A stretch of DNA of 64,000 nucleotides. It comes from Segniliparus sp051660745 (lineage in GTDB: Bacteria > Actinomycetota > Actinomycetes > Mycobacteriales > Mycobacteriaceae). Location of the stretch: the NCBI RefSeq assembly GCF_051660745.1, contig NZ_JBOFQF010000044.1, positions 1-64,000 on the forward strand, written 5' to 3'. The notes beneath the pieces are model-generated. The model worked only from the letters and a program-made list of their open reading frames with translations, made no database searches and was not told where the DNA came from. Positions within the stretch are counted from its first letter, which is position 1. Every line of letters begins with the position of its first letter. The translations under genes were made by a program, and so were the position numbers. Below, piece by piece: positions 16,132 to 25,437 of this stretch.

Positions 16132-17448
16132 TTGATCCTCTCCGCCGTCGGTGGCGTCGTCGCCATCGTGCTGCTCATCTCCTGGGCGAAACTGCATCCG
16201 TTCCTCTCGCTCATGGTCGCCTCGCTCGGCGTCGGGCTCGGGGCCGGGCTCAGCGGCCAGGCCGCGCTCGACTCCTTCGCCAAGGGCTTCGGCTCCACCA
16301 TGGCGGGCGTTGGCCTGCTCATCGGCCTCGGCGCGATGCTCGGCAAACTCCTCGCGGACTCGGGCGGCGCCGACTCCATCGTGGACGCGTTGCTCGCCCG
16401 CACCAGCCGAGGACAGGTGCCCTGGGTGATGAGCCTGGTCGGGGCGCTCTTGGGGTTGCCGATGTTCTTCGAGATCGGCGTCGTGCTGCTCATGCCTGTG
16501 GTGGTCCTCGTCGCCGAGCGCTCCCGACTGCGGCCCGTGGCCGTCGCGATCCCCGCTCTCGCGGGCCTCTCCGCGATGCACGGGCTCGTCCCTCCGCATC
16601 CGGGTCCGCTCATCGCTGTCGCGGCGTTGAACGCGAACGTCGGGACGACGCTCCTGCTCGGCCTCCTCGTCGCCGTGCCCTGCGTCGTCCTGGCCGGGCC
16701 CGTGTTCGGCAGGTTCGCCGCCTCGTGGGCGGGCGATGTGGCCCCGTCCATCGTGCCCCCCGCTCCCCCGTCCGAGCGGCAGCGGCGCCGTCCCTCGTTC
16801 GCCGCGGCCACAGCATGCGTGCTGCTCCCCGCCGCGCTGATGCTGTGCCGGGAGGCAGGCCAGCTCGTCGCGCCGAAATCGCACAGCCTCCCTGCCGCCT
16901 GCCTTGATTTCCTCGGCTCGCCGCCCGCCGCGCTCGCCATCGGGGTGTTCGGGGCGATGTTGCTGCTGCGCATGCCTCGCGAGGAGGTGTCGAAAAGCCT
17001 GGAGGGATCGCTCGGCCCGATCGCAGGCGTGCTGTTCATCGTCGGCGGAGGCGGCGGCTTCAAGCAGGTGCTGATCGACACGGGCGTCGCCAACTGGATC
17101 GCGACGGTCGTCCCGCACTCCAGCTCGTCGATCCTGCTCGTGGCGTGGGCCATTGCCGCGTTGATCCGAGTCGCGACCGGATCGGCGACGGTCGCGACGA
17201 CCACCGCCGCAGGCGTGCTCGCCCCGGTCGTCGCCGGTCTCCCGCCGACGCTTGTCGCGCTCGCCGTCCTCGCGATAGGCTCCGGGTCGCTCTTCCTCTC
17301 CCATGTCAACGACGCGGGCTTCTGGCTGGTCAAGGGGTACCTCGGCACCGATGTCCGGCAAACATTCCAGACCTGGTCCGCGATGGAATGCGTGCTCTCG
17401 GCCACGGGGCTCGTCCTCGTGCTCTCGCTCGCGGCAGTGCTCGGATGA
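16132..17448 (+). CDS. gntP: GntP-family gluconate:H+ permease
   Basis: About 438 residues and 12 or more helices; imports gluconate with protons. Family motifs are GLGAMLGKLLADSGGA, FFEIGVVLLMPVV, the substrate-site AGLSAMHGLVPPHPGP, IVGGGGGFKQVLIDTG, RVATGSATVATTTAAG and SLFLSHVNDAGFWLVK. I chose TTG at 16132 because it puts the first helix at the same distance from the start as E. coli GntP proteins and gives the family length; an in-frame ATG at 16036 would overlap the start codon of the divergent gene and add 32 residues of unlikely sequence. It is coupled to the kinase gene by an ATGA overlap. Confidence 0.9.
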   Translation: MILSAVGGVVAIVLLISWAKLHPFLSLMVASLGVGLGAGLSGQAALDSFAKGFGSTMAGVGLLIGLGAMLGKLLADSGGADSIVDALLARTSRGQVPWVMSLVGALLGLPMFFEIGVVLLMPVVVLVAERSRLRPVAVAIPALAGLSAMHGLVPPHPGPLIAVAALNANVGTTLLLGLLVAVPCVVLAGPVFGRFAASWAGDVAPSIVPPAPPSERQRRRPSFAAATACVLLPAALMLCREAGQLVAPKSHSLPAACLDFLGSPPAALAIGVFGAMLLLRMPREEVSKSLEGSLGPIAGVLFIVGGGGGFKQVLIDTGVANWIATVVPHSSSSILLVAWAIAALIRVATGSATVATTTAAGVLAPVVAGLPPTLVALAVLAIGSGSLFLSHVNDAGFWLVKGYLGTDVRQTFQTWSAMECVLSATGLVLVLSLAAVLG

Positions 17449-17459
17449 GGCCGGTTCGC

Positions 17460-17990
17460 ATGAGTTCCATCGTGGTGGTGATGGGGGTTTCCGGTTGCGG
17501 CAAGAGCACCATCGCGGGCCTGCTCGCCGAGGAGACCGGGTGGGACCTGCTCGAAGGCGACGAGCTGCATCCGCCCGCGAACATCGCGAAGATGTCGGCG
17601 GGCGTCCCGCTCTCCGACGAGGACCGCTGGCCCTGGCTCGCCACCATCGCCGCTTGGATCCACGAGCGGGCCAGCCTCGGGCGGGGCGCGGTGGTGTCCT
17701 GTTCCGCGCTCAAGCACGCCTACCGCGACCGATTGCGCGAAGGCGGCCCCGCGAACGCCGTTGTCTTCGCGCATCTCGACGGACCACGCGACGTGCTCGC
17801 CGAGCGCCTCGCCCACCGGACGCATTTCATGCCCGCGAGCCTGTTGGACTCGCAATTCGCCACGTTGGAGCGGCTCGGTCCCGACGAGCCTGGCCTTGTC
17901 GTCGATCTGCGCCTCCCCCAGCAGGGGCAAGCCGACGCAATTCTCGCCTGGCTCGGGCTCGACCGACAAAGCGGCGGGCAGGCCCGGTAA
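17460..17990 (+). CDS. gntK: Gluconokinase
   Basis: 176 residues; phosphorylates gluconate to 6-phosphogluconate for the pentose-phosphate pathway, completing import by the adjacent permease. P-loop GVSGCGKS at residues 9-16, then EGDELHPPANIAKMSAGVPLSDEDRWPWL (substrate site), SCSALKHAYRDRLR and HFMPASLLDSQFATLE are diagnostic. Start is ATG at 17460; an ATG at 17445 overlapping the permease TGA would add five residues and is a good alternative. No gntR regulator is adjacent. Confidence 0.93.
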   Translation: MSSIVVVMGVSGCGKSTIAGLLAEETGWDLLEGDELHPPANIAKMSAGVPLSDEDRWPWLATIAAWIHERASLGRGAVVSCSALKHAYRDRLREGGPANAVVFAHLDGPRDVLAERLAHRTHFMPASLLDSQFATLERLGPDEPGLVVDLRLPQQGQADAILAWLGLDRQSGGQAR

Positions 17991-18017
17991 GACCTGCCCG
18001 CCGCGCCCTCGGCTCGT

Positions 18018-20873
18018 TCAGTTGGCGGAGCCGCTGCCCGAGGAACCAGAGCCAGTCTTGCCGCCCGCGCTGGAGCCGCCAGTCGAGCCACCGCTCGCGC
18101 TGGAGCTGCCCGATCCTGTAGCGCCACTGGCCGAGCCAGTCGTGGCGGAACCACTCGCAGTGCCCGCAGCCGAGCCAGTACTGCTTGCGCCCGTGCTGGA
18201 GCCGCCAGTCGAACCGCCGCTCGCGCTGGAGCTGCCCGATCCTGTAGCGCCACTGGCCGAGCCAGTCGTGGCGGAACCACTCGCAGTGCCCGCAGTCGAG
18301 CCAGTACTGCTTGCGCCCGTGCCCGTCGTGCCAGCCGAACCCGTGCCGGTCGTGCCTGTGGCCGTGGTGCCACCAGTCGTGGCCGAGCCAGTGGTGCTTG
18401 CGCCCGTGCCGGCCGTCGCCGTGCCGGTTGTCCCAGAACCAGTCGTGCCTGTGGCCGTGGTGCCACCAGTCGTGGCCGTGCCCGTCGTGCCCGTCGTGGC
18501 CGTCGTGGCCGAGCCAGTGGTGCTTGCGCCCGCGCCGGTCGTGCCTGTGCCGGTTGTGCCCGTCGCCGCCCCGCCGGTTGCGGCGCTCAAAGCGCCACCC
18601 GTCAGAGAGCTAAAGGCCTTCGCCGCGTCCGAGACAATGCCGCCTGCCGCAGGTGTCGCCGCGCTGGTCCCGGTCGCCGCGGGAGCCGACTCGTTGGTCG
18701 CGGGCTTCGTCGCGCCAGCCGCCGTGATCGCGCTCGTGCCAGCAGCTGTGCTCGTGCCAGTCGTCGCCCCGACACTGGTCGCAGTCGTGCCAGCCGCCGA
18801 CGGAGCAGGACCGCCTGCCGCAAGGCTCGTGCCGGTTGTCGCCGCGCTCGCGGTGGACGGCGCGGTGAAACTGACCCCGCCGAGATCGAAGCCGACGGTC
18901 GGAGCGGTGAACGTGCCATTGCTCATGCTCGGCCCCGTGACGTTGAAGCTCGGCGTGGTGAGAGTCGCGACGGTGCCGTTCGGGCCGGTGAGGGTCAGAT
19001 TCACGGCGTTCACGGCAAGACTGCCCGTGGTGAGGCCGACGAGCTGGCCCTGCGAGTTGAACGTGGCGCTCGGGCCGGTGAGCGCGCCGCCTGCCACGTC
19101 GACGCCGATACCGAGCCCGAACGGGCCGCCGATCGCGAGTTTCGGGCCGACGACGCTGTCGCTGAAGGAATGGAGCGTGACATCGCCGCCGCCGCTGAGC
19201 GCGGTGAGCATTTGGCCGAGGTTGGTCAACAATGCGCCAGGATTGCCCGCCAGCGCGCTCGGATCGGTCAACAATGCGCCCGTATTGGTGAGGCCCGTGA
19301 CGAAGGGGGCCACCTGGAGGGGCTTGTTCGTGCTGATCCAAGGCCCGTTCAGCGTGTTGCTCCCGGTTTGGACGGCGAGGCCGAGGCCTGCGGGCCCGGC
19401 GAGACTCGCCGCCGGTCCGGTGATCGTGTCGCTGAAGGAGCTGACCGTGGTGCCCTGGGGCGTGAGGGTCACGACGGGGCCGGTGAGCGAGTTGGCCCCG
19501 GTGGCCAGCGCCGCGCTGGTCCCGGCCGGACCAGTGAGCCCGAGCGTGGGACCTGTCGTGGTGTTGTTGAAGGACGTGATCGTGGTCGTGAAGTTGTCGA
19601 TAAGCACCTGGCCGAGGCTGCTGAGCACATTGCCCGAGCTGTTCAGCGCGTCGCCGAGCGTGTCGAAACCGACCGAGCCGGTGATATGGACCGAAGGCCC
19701 GGTCAGCGTGTTGCCGAAGGTCGTGGCCGCCGCGCTGACCCCGGCCGGTCCGGCGAACCCGAGCTTCGGGCCGTTCACCGTGTCGTTGAACAGGTTGGCG
19801 GCGAGGTCGACGTTGAGCGGGCCGCCGAGCGCGGAGCCCAGTTTGACGAGGTCGCCGAAGACCGGGCCGAGATTGACGAGATCGCCCGGCGAGCTGATCA
19901 TGCTCAACGCGTTCGCGATATTGGCGAGATCGCCAAGCGAACTCGCCAGAGTGGTCAGGTTCTCCAGCGCGGTGCCGTTCGGGCCGATCGGCATCGACGC
20001 GGCAAGCTGCGCGTTCGGCCCGTTGAACGTGTTGTCGAAGCTGCTCAAGGCTGCGGCGAGCCCACCAGGACCGGTGAACCCGACCTGGGGCCCGGCGAAT
20101 GTGTCGTGCAAGACCGTGACGGCGGCCTCAAGGGTCGCGCTCATCCCGGCTCCCGAGCCCGCGGCGGTGAGCTGGCTGATCGCGGAGACCAGATTGACGA
20201 GGTTGGCGAGCGTGACGCCGCCCTGGGCGACTTGCCCCAAATCCGAGGCCAGCTGGCCCGCTTGGCCGAGGTCGACGCCCGCGACCGCCGTGGCCGCGAC
20301 TCCGGTGAAGGTGTTTTGGAAGAGGCTCTGGGTGCTGCCGAGCCCGAACGGCCCGGTGATGGCGTTGCTCGGGCCCTGGGTGACATTGTTGAACAGGGCG
20401 GCGTTGCCGGTGAGCTGCAGCGGGTTGTTCAACCCGGAGGCCAATTGCCCGATCTGCGTGATCGCCGAGGTCAGCGCGCCAAGCGTGCTGGGCGAAAGGC
20501 CGGTCTGGGAGATCTGGCCCAACGCGTCGGCGAGATTGGCGAGCGGGACGAGGTTGGACGACGGGACCAACGTCGCGTCCAACGCGGTGAACGTGTTGTG
20601 GTACGCGCTGAACGCGTCGCTGAAGCCGAGCACGCTCGGGGTGGTGAAACCGGGACCGGCGGAGACCACCGGAGCAGTTGAGGCCTCCAGCCCCGTGGCG
20701 AGCGAGCCGGTGATGTTGATGGGCATGCCGAGGATGTCCGCAGCCTGCGCTTGCGGGACGGCAGGCCCCGCGAAGGTCATGCTCACGCCGACGACCGCCG
20801 CGAACAGAGCTGTCGTCGACCGGCGGACGAGCCGGGACAAGGCCGTCTGAGAAAAGGGGGTGGATCTGGCCAT
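18018..20873 (-). CDS. Large exported repeat protein with Thr/Gly/Ser/Ala tail; unrecognised
   Basis: 951 residues; I recognise no family. Residues 1-44 form a Sec signal peptide (RRSTTALFAAVVGVSMTFAG, likely cleaved after AQA). Residues about 75-680 hold imperfect repeats of the form FxNTxxGPxLxxxGPxGxxAAxxxxxNxLxGP, in paired units of about 40 residues, alternating with helical stretches such as LASSLGDLANIANAL. Residues about 760-951 are almost only T, G, S and A, with two near-identical 42-residue blocks. The repeat suggests an extended beta-rich surface fibre or adhesin; the tail could span or coat the mycolic layer (inference). No cysteine pairs, sortase motif or membrane anchor is seen. 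ATG at 20873 has GGAGAG upstream. Confidence 0.8.
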   Translation of the reverse strand: MARSTPFSQTALSRLVRRSTTALFAAVVGVSMTFAGPAVPQAQAADILGMPINITGSLATGLEASTAPVVSAGPGFTTPSVLGFSDAFSAYHNTFTALDATLVPSSNLVPLANLADALGQISQTGLSPSTLGALTSAITQIGQLASGLNNPLQLTGNAALFNNVTQGPSNAITGPFGLGSTQSLFQNTFTGVAATAVAGVDLGQAGQLASDLGQVAQGGVTLANLVNLVSAISQLTAAGSGAGMSATLEAAVTVLHDTFAGPQVGFTGPGGLAAALSSFDNTFNGPNAQLAASMPIGPNGTALENLTTLASSLGDLANIANALSMISSPGDLVNLGPVFGDLVKLGSALGGPLNVDLAANLFNDTVNGPKLGFAGPAGVSAAATTFGNTLTGPSVHITGSVGFDTLGDALNSSGNVLSSLGQVLIDNFTTTITSFNNTTTGPTLGLTGPAGTSAALATGANSLTGPVVTLTPQGTTVSSFSDTITGPAASLAGPAGLGLAVQTGSNTLNGPWISTNKPLQVAPFVTGLTNTGALLTDPSALAGNPGALLTNLGQMLTALSGGGDVTLHSFSDSVVGPKLAIGGPFGLGIGVDVAGGALTGPSATFNSQGQLVGLTTGSLAVNAVNLTLTGPNGTVATLTTPSFNVTGPSMSNGTFTAPTVGFDLGGVSFTAPSTASAATTGTSLAAGGPAPSAAGTTATSVGATTGTSTAAGTSAITAAGATKPATNESAPAATGTSAATPAAGGIVSDAAKAFSSLTGGALSAATGGAATGTTGTGTTGAGASTTGSATTATTGTTGTATTGGTTATGTTGSGTTGTATAGTGASTTGSATTGGTTATGTTGTGSAGTTGTGASSTGSTAGTASGSATTGSASGATGSGSSSASGGSTGGSSTGASSTGSAAGTASGSATTGSASGATGSGSSSASGGSTGGSSAGGKTGSGSSGSGSAN
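18070..18321 (-). repeat. Two 126-bp tandem repeats in the 3' end of the repeat-protein gene
   Basis: Units at about 18070-18195 and 18196-18321, almost identical, in frame (42 codons each). They differ by a handful of substitutions, indicating recent duplication. Confidence 0.8.
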
Positions 20874-20944
20874 GGGGCTCTCCGATCTGCCGGAGGAGCA
20901 ACGCTGGTCTTCCGGCCGTTGAGCGTCAGGACGAGGACATATGA

Positions 20945-20963
20945 CCGATATTATTCATATCGG
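20945..20963. promoter_or_regulatory. Inverted repeat upstream of the repeat-protein gene
   Basis: CCGATAT-TATTC-ATATCGG, perfect 7-bp arms, in an AT-rich patch that stands out from the GC-rich background. It lies 72 bp upstream of the ATG and could be an operator or a 5'-UTR hairpin. Confidence 0.5.
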
Positions 20964-20970
20964 GCAACAC

Positions 20971-21002
20971 GATCCGCCCTGGCGCGGATCCTATATTTTT
21001 TT
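20971..21002 (+). terminator. Hairpin plus T-run between the repeat-protein gene and purL
   Basis: GATCCGC (20971-20977) and GCGGATC (20984-20990) form a stem followed by a run of seven T at 20996-21002, the form of an intrinsic terminator on the plus strand. No plus-strand gene precedes it, so it may act on antisense transcription; alternatively the AT-rich part serves the minus-strand promoter. The rest of 20874-21124 shows no gene. Confidence 0.4.
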
Positions 21003-21124
21003 CGCGTATTACCACCCTCGCCTTAGGTGCTTTCGCCCTTCACGTCGTGGTGACTCAAATCATACACACCCGTGAAAGCGCTGTGAAACAGGGCACACTT
21101 TTGGGAGCGTGCGCTCCGGGGAGG

Positions 21125-23419
21125 TCAGGCGAAGAGCGCGGGGAGGGTGCCTTCGTGCGCTTCGCGCAGCTCCGCGACACCAACTGTGAACAGGCCTTGG
21201 ACTTCCAGCTCCGCACTGCCTGGGACGACGACTCCTACGCGGGCGAGCGGCACGCCGCGCGAGCCGACCAGCGCCTCGAAGGCTCCTGCCTGGGTGTGGG
21301 TGACCGCGACCAGCGCCCGGCCCGAGGACTCGGAGAACAGCGAAACGAACGGGTCGGCCCCGGCGGGCAAGGTCACGCGGACGCCCGTGCCTGCGGCGAG
21401 GACCGACTCCGCGAGCGCCTGCGCGAGACCGCCCTCCGACAAGTCGTGCGCGCCGGTCGGCAGGCCCTGCCTGCCCGCGGCGTGCAGCACTTCCGCGAGG
21501 CGGCGCTCCGCTTCGAGGTCGACGACGGGCGGCTCCCCGCCGAGGTGGCCGTGGACCACGTGCGCCCATGCCGAGCCGTCCAGCTCGTCACGGGTCTCGC
21601 CGAGCAGGAACAGCACCTGCCCGTGGTCGGGCGCGAACCCGACCTTCACCGCGCGGGCGACGTCGTCCACGACTCCGAGCACCCCGACCACCGGGGTCGG
21701 GTTGATCGCCACGTCTGCGGTCTGGTTGTAGAAGCTCACGTTCCCGCCGGTGACGGGGATGCCGAGCACGGCGCAGCCGTCCGCGAGGCCGCGCACCGCC
21801 TGGGCGAACTGCCACATCACGCCGGGGTCCTGCGGGGAGCCGAAGTTCAGGCAGTTCGTGACGGCCCTCGGCACGGCGCCCGCGACGGCAACGTTGCGGT
21901 ACGCCTCGGCAAGCGCGAGCTGCGCGCCCCGGTACGGGTCGAGCTTCGCGTACCTGCCGTTCGCGTCGGTCGCAATCGCGACGCCGAGGCCCGACTCCTC
22001 GTCCACCCGGACCAGCCCGGCGTCCGCGCCGGGGATCAGCACCGAGTTGCCGCGCACCAGCGAGTCGTACTGCTGGGTGATGAACCGTTTCGAGCACAGC
22101 CCGGGGGAGGCGAGCAGCGCGAGCAGCGCCTCCTGCAGCCCCGCTCCGTCCGCAGGCCGCGCCAGCGCGGCGGCGGAGTCGGCGACCAGCGCGTCCTGGA
22201 ATGCGGGGCGCTCGATCGGACGGTGGTACACCGGGCCCTCGTCGGCCAAGGTCCGCGCGACGACGTCGACGATGCGCTCCCCGTGCCAGTCGACCTGCAG
22301 GCGGCCGGTGTCGGTGACCTCGCCGATGACGGTGGCGGTCACCTCCCAACGCGCGCAGATGGCGAGGAACTCGTCCAGTTTGTCCGGGGCGACGATGGCG
22401 CACATCCGCTCCTGGGACTCGCTGCACAGCGTTTCCGTCGGCGTCATGTCGGCGGCCCGAAGCGGCACCCGGTCGAGCGTCACGTGCATCCCGCCGTCGC
22501 CTGCGGCGGCGAGCTCCGAGATCGCGCAGGACAGGCCCGCTCCGCCCAGGTCCTGGATGCCCTCGACAAGCCCGGCGGCGAAAATCTCAAGGCTCGACTC
22601 GATGAGCAGCTTCTCCATGAACGGGTCGCCCACCTGCACGGCGGGGAGCTTCTTGCCACCGCCCGCCGATTCGCCCTCGAACGTCTCGGACGCGAGCACC
22701 GACACCCCGCCGATGCCGTCCCGGCCCGTGCGGGCTCCGTAGAGCACGACGAGGTTCCCGACGCCGCTGGCTTTCGCCTCATGCACCGCGTCCGCACGAA
22801 GGACGCCGAGGCACAGCGCGTTCACCAGCGGGTTTCCGGCGTAGCAGGCGTCGAAAAGAGTCTGTCCGCCGATGTTCGGCAGGCCGAGGCAGTTGCCGTA
22901 GCCGCCGACCCCGGCGACCACGCCGGGCAGCACGCGATGGGTGTCGGGCGCGTCGGCTTCGCCGAAGCAGAGCTGGTCCATCACCGCGACCGGCCGGGCC
23001 CCCATCGCCAGGATGTCGCGGACGATGCCGCCCACGCCGGTGGCAGCGCCCTGGTACGGCTCGATGAACGAGGGGTGGTTGTGCGACTCGGCCTTGAACG
23101 TGACCGCCCAGCCCTGGCCGACGTCCACCACGCCCGCGTTCGCGCCGATGCCCGCGAGCAGGCCCGCCCGCATCGCCTCGGTCGTGGTCTCGCCGAAGTA
23201 CTTGAGGTGGACTTTCGAAGACTTGTAGGAGCAGTGCTCGCTCCACATCACCGAGTACATGCCGAGCTCGGGATCCGTCGGGCGCCTGCCCAGCAGCTCC
23301 CTGATCCGCTCGTACTCGTCCTCGGTGAGGCCCAGCTCCCGGAACGGCTGCGGATGGTCGGGGGTCTGGTTCGCGATCTCGACGGTGTCAACATGCTGAG
23401 TGGGAACGCTGCCTGGCAC
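21125..23419 (-). CDS. purL: Phosphoribosylformylglycinamidine synthase large subunit
   Basis: 764-residue small-type PurL (FGAM synthase II); with PurS and PurQ it converts FGAR to FGAM using ATP and glutamine-derived ammonia. Diagnostic segments are MYSVMWSEHCSYKSSK (catalytic His region), AVTFKAESHNHPSFIEPYQGAATGVGGIVRDI, FGEADAPDTHRVLPGVVAGVGGYGNCLG, NCLNFGSP and GAHDLSEGGLAQALAES. The start is GTG at 23419 with TAAAGT 6 nt upstream. PurS and PurQ are not encoded next to it. Confidence 0.97.
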   Translation of the reverse strand: MPGSVPTQHVDTVEIANQTPDHPQPFRELGLTEDEYERIRELLGRRPTDPELGMYSVMWSEHCSYKSSKVHLKYFGETTTEAMRAGLLAGIGANAGVVDVGQGWAVTFKAESHNHPSFIEPYQGAATGVGGIVRDILAMGARPVAVMDQLCFGEADAPDTHRVLPGVVAGVGGYGNCLGLPNIGGQTLFDACYAGNPLVNALCLGVLRADAVHEAKASGVGNLVVLYGARTGRDGIGGVSVLASETFEGESAGGGKKLPAVQVGDPFMEKLLIESSLEIFAAGLVEGIQDLGGAGLSCAISELAAAGDGGMHVTLDRVPLRAADMTPTETLCSESQERMCAIVAPDKLDEFLAICARWEVTATVIGEVTDTGRLQVDWHGERIVDVVARTLADEGPVYHRPIERPAFQDALVADSAAALARPADGAGLQEALLALLASPGLCSKRFITQQYDSLVRGNSVLIPGADAGLVRVDEESGLGVAIATDANGRYAKLDPYRGAQLALAEAYRNVAVAGAVPRAVTNCLNFGSPQDPGVMWQFAQAVRGLADGCAVLGIPVTGGNVSFYNQTADVAINPTPVVGVLGVVDDVARAVKVGFAPDHGQVLFLLGETRDELDGSAWAHVVHGHLGGEPPVVDLEAERRLAEVLHAAGRQGLPTGAHDLSEGGLAQALAESVLAAGTGVRVTLPAGADPFVSLFSESSGRALVAVTHTQAGAFEALVGSRGVPLARVGVVVPGSAELEVQGLFTVGVAELREAHEGTLPALFA

Positions 23420-23425
23420 GAGACG

Positions 23426-23431
23426 ACTTTA
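23426..23431 (-). promoter_or_regulatory. -10 box of leaderless purL promoter
   Basis: TAAAGT on the minus strand, 6 nt before the GTG at 23419. Confidence 0.5.
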
Positions 23432-23475
23432 CGCCATCGCGCATCCCCGCGTCGCAAGCGGATGAGAAGCCTCGG

Positions 23476-25437
23476 CTAGCCCTTCGGCTTGGTGAGGTCG
23501 TAGAGCTTCTCGTCGCCGAATGTCTGCGGCTCGAAACGCCCCTCGGCCCAAGCGGCGATCTTGCCCGACTCCGTCTCGTCGTCCTTGTCCGCCGGGTCCG
23601 AGTCGGCGGGCGCGAGGAAGTAGTGGATCTTCCCCTCGGCGACCAGCTGCTGGAACACGGCGAGCGTCGGCCACGGGTCGCGCCCGCTGAAGCCGCCGAC
23701 CGGCATCACGGGGAGGCCGGAGTCGAGCTGGTACTGGGCCGTGCCCATCGCGCTCACGCCCGCCGCGGCCCACGTGTACCGGCCAGCGTCCTGGCGCAAG
23801 GCCGCGATGAGCGCGGGGTCGGTGCGCTCGTCGAACGGCGAGCGCCCGCCCTCTCGGCGCTTGGGTCCGCAACTGCTCCCCTCCGCGCTCCCGGCGCCCT
23901 GCCCAGGACTTTGCCCAGCGCCTTCGCCCATGCCCGCGAACAGCCCGGACATGGGATCGCTCGGGCCTGCCGACGGCATCCCGCCCGCGATGGGACGGGA
24001 GAGGTCCGGGAACGCGTACGCCACCGGGCCCGCCAGTCCGACGACGGCGAGGCCCGCCGCCGCCGCGAACCACACGGCGGGTTTGGTCCGCTCGGAGAGC
24101 GGCAGGAGGCCGACCGCGACCACCGCGCCCGCCACGAGCAGCGCCCAGCGCAACCACGGCAGCCAGTCCGGGGTGTGTCCGAGGATCGTCCATCCCGCCG
24201 CCGCCGTGGCCAGCGCGGCGAGCGCGAGCGCGAGCCGGACCCGCAGCGAGTCCCGCCGCTCCCAGGCGAGCACGAGCCCGGCTCCGACCAGAGCCGCGAT
24301 CGCCGGGGCGAGCGCCACCGAGTAGTAGGGGTGGAAGGTGTCTTTCATGTAGCTGAACACCAGCAAGGTGACGACGAACCAGCCGCCCCACGCGATGAGG
24401 CCCGCCTTCCGCGCGTCGGTCCGAGGCGAGCGCCAGACGAGCGCCCAGCCCAACACGAGCAGGACGGCCGCTGCGGGGATGAGCCAGCCGATCTGTCCGC
24501 CGACCCAGTCGGAGAACATCCGGTCCAAACCCGGCGGGAGGCCGAACGGTCCTTTCTTGGCGAAGCCGCCGCCGCACTCCTCGCCGCCGGGCTCCCCTCG
24601 GCCGAAGTTGTGGAAGGCGTCGCCGGTGAGCCTGCCGATCCCGTTGTAGCCGAAAGTGAGGTCGAGGAACGAGTTCACCTCGGACCCGCCGACCCAGGGC
24701 CGGGAGTCTTTCGGGCGCCACAGCTCCACCAGCGCCACCCACCAGCCCGCCGAGACGACGAGGCCCGCGAGCGCGACGAAGGAGAGCCCTGCCCGCTTGA
24801 GGAGCCCCGGCTTGGCGCTCACCAGCCACACGAGCGCCAGCCCGGGCAGGATGAGGAAGGCCGCGAGCTGTTTGGTGAGGAAGGCGAAGCCCATGAGCGA
24901 GCCGCAGGCCAGGAGCCACCACGCGGACCGGGACGCGCGCTCGGCGCGAACCGCCTCGAGCATGGCCCCGGTGGCGGCGATCTCCAGCAGCACCAGCATC
25001 GCGTCCGGGTTGTTGTGCCGGAACATCACCATGGCGATGGGCGTGAGGGCGAGGACCAGCCCGGCGACCAGCCCCGCGTCCGAGCCGAACGAGCGCCGCA
25101 CCACCAGGTAGAGCAGGCCGACCGAGGCCGTCCCGATCAGCGCCTGCGGGACCAGGAGGCTCCAGGACGACAGCCCGAACAGCTTGACGGACAGCGCCAT
25201 CGGCCACAGCGCGAAGGGCGGCTTGTCCACGGTGATCGTCCCCGGCGCGTCCGAGGCTCCGAAGAGGAACGCCGTCCAGGACTGCGAACCGGCCTGCGCG
25301 GCCGCCGCGTAGAACGCGTTGGACCAGCCGTTCCGTCCGAGATTGACCAGATATGTCCCGAACGTGCCGAGCAAAAGCGCCACCAACAGCCAGGCCCGCC
25401 GGTCGATTCGGCGGACCTGGTTCCCCGCCCCGCTCAC
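23476..25437 (-). CDS. GT39/ArnT-like polyprenyl-phosphate glycosyltransferase
   Basis: 653-residue integral membrane glycosyltransferase of the PMT/ArnT superfamily (GT-C fold). About ten helices are visible from residue 13; the first extracytoplasmic loop holds the acidic region TITVDKPPFALWP, and FRHNNPDAMLVLL and YMKDTFHPYYSVALAPAIAALVG match the family. A soluble C-terminal domain of about 150 residues follows. It should transfer a sugar from a polyprenyl-phosphate donor outside the membrane. GTG at 25437 overlaps the stop of the GT2/GtrA gene as GTGA, so that gene probably makes the lipid-linked donor used here. Acceptor unknown. Confidence 0.85.
   Translation of the reverse strand: MSGAGNQVRRIDRRAWLLVALLLGTFGTYLVNLGRNGWSNAFYAAAAQAGSQSWTAFLFGASDAPGTITVDKPPFALWPMALSVKLFGLSSWSLLVPQALIGTASVGLLYLVVRRSFGSDAGLVAGLVLALTPIAMVMFRHNNPDAMLVLLEIAATGAMLEAVRAERASRSAWWLLACGSLMGFAFLTKQLAAFLILPGLALVWLVSAKPGLLKRAGLSFVALAGLVVSAGWWVALVELWRPKDSRPWVGGSEVNSFLDLTFGYNGIGRLTGDAFHNFGRGEPGGEECGGGFAKKGPFGLPPGLDRMFSDWVGGQIGWLIPAAAVLLVLGWALVWRSPRTDARKAGLIAWGGWFVVTLLVFSYMKDTFHPYYSVALAPAIAALVGAGLVLAWERRDSLRVRLALALAALATAAAGWTILGHTPDWLPWLRWALLVAGAVVAVGLLPLSERTKPAVWFAAAAGLAVVGLAGPVAYAFPDLSRPIAGGMPSAGPSDPMSGLFAGMGEGAGQSPGQGAGSAEGSSCGPKRREGGRSPFDERTDPALIAALRQDAGRYTWAAAGVSAMGTAQYQLDSGLPVMPVGGFSGRDPWPTLAVFQQLVAEGKIHYFLAPADSDPADKDDETESGKIAAWAEGRFEPQTFGDEKLYDLTKPKG

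Noticed and set aside
16104..17969. Minus-strand open frame opposite the gluconate permease and kinase
   Set aside because: The plus strand encodes two unmistakable proteins; the antisense translation has no family features.
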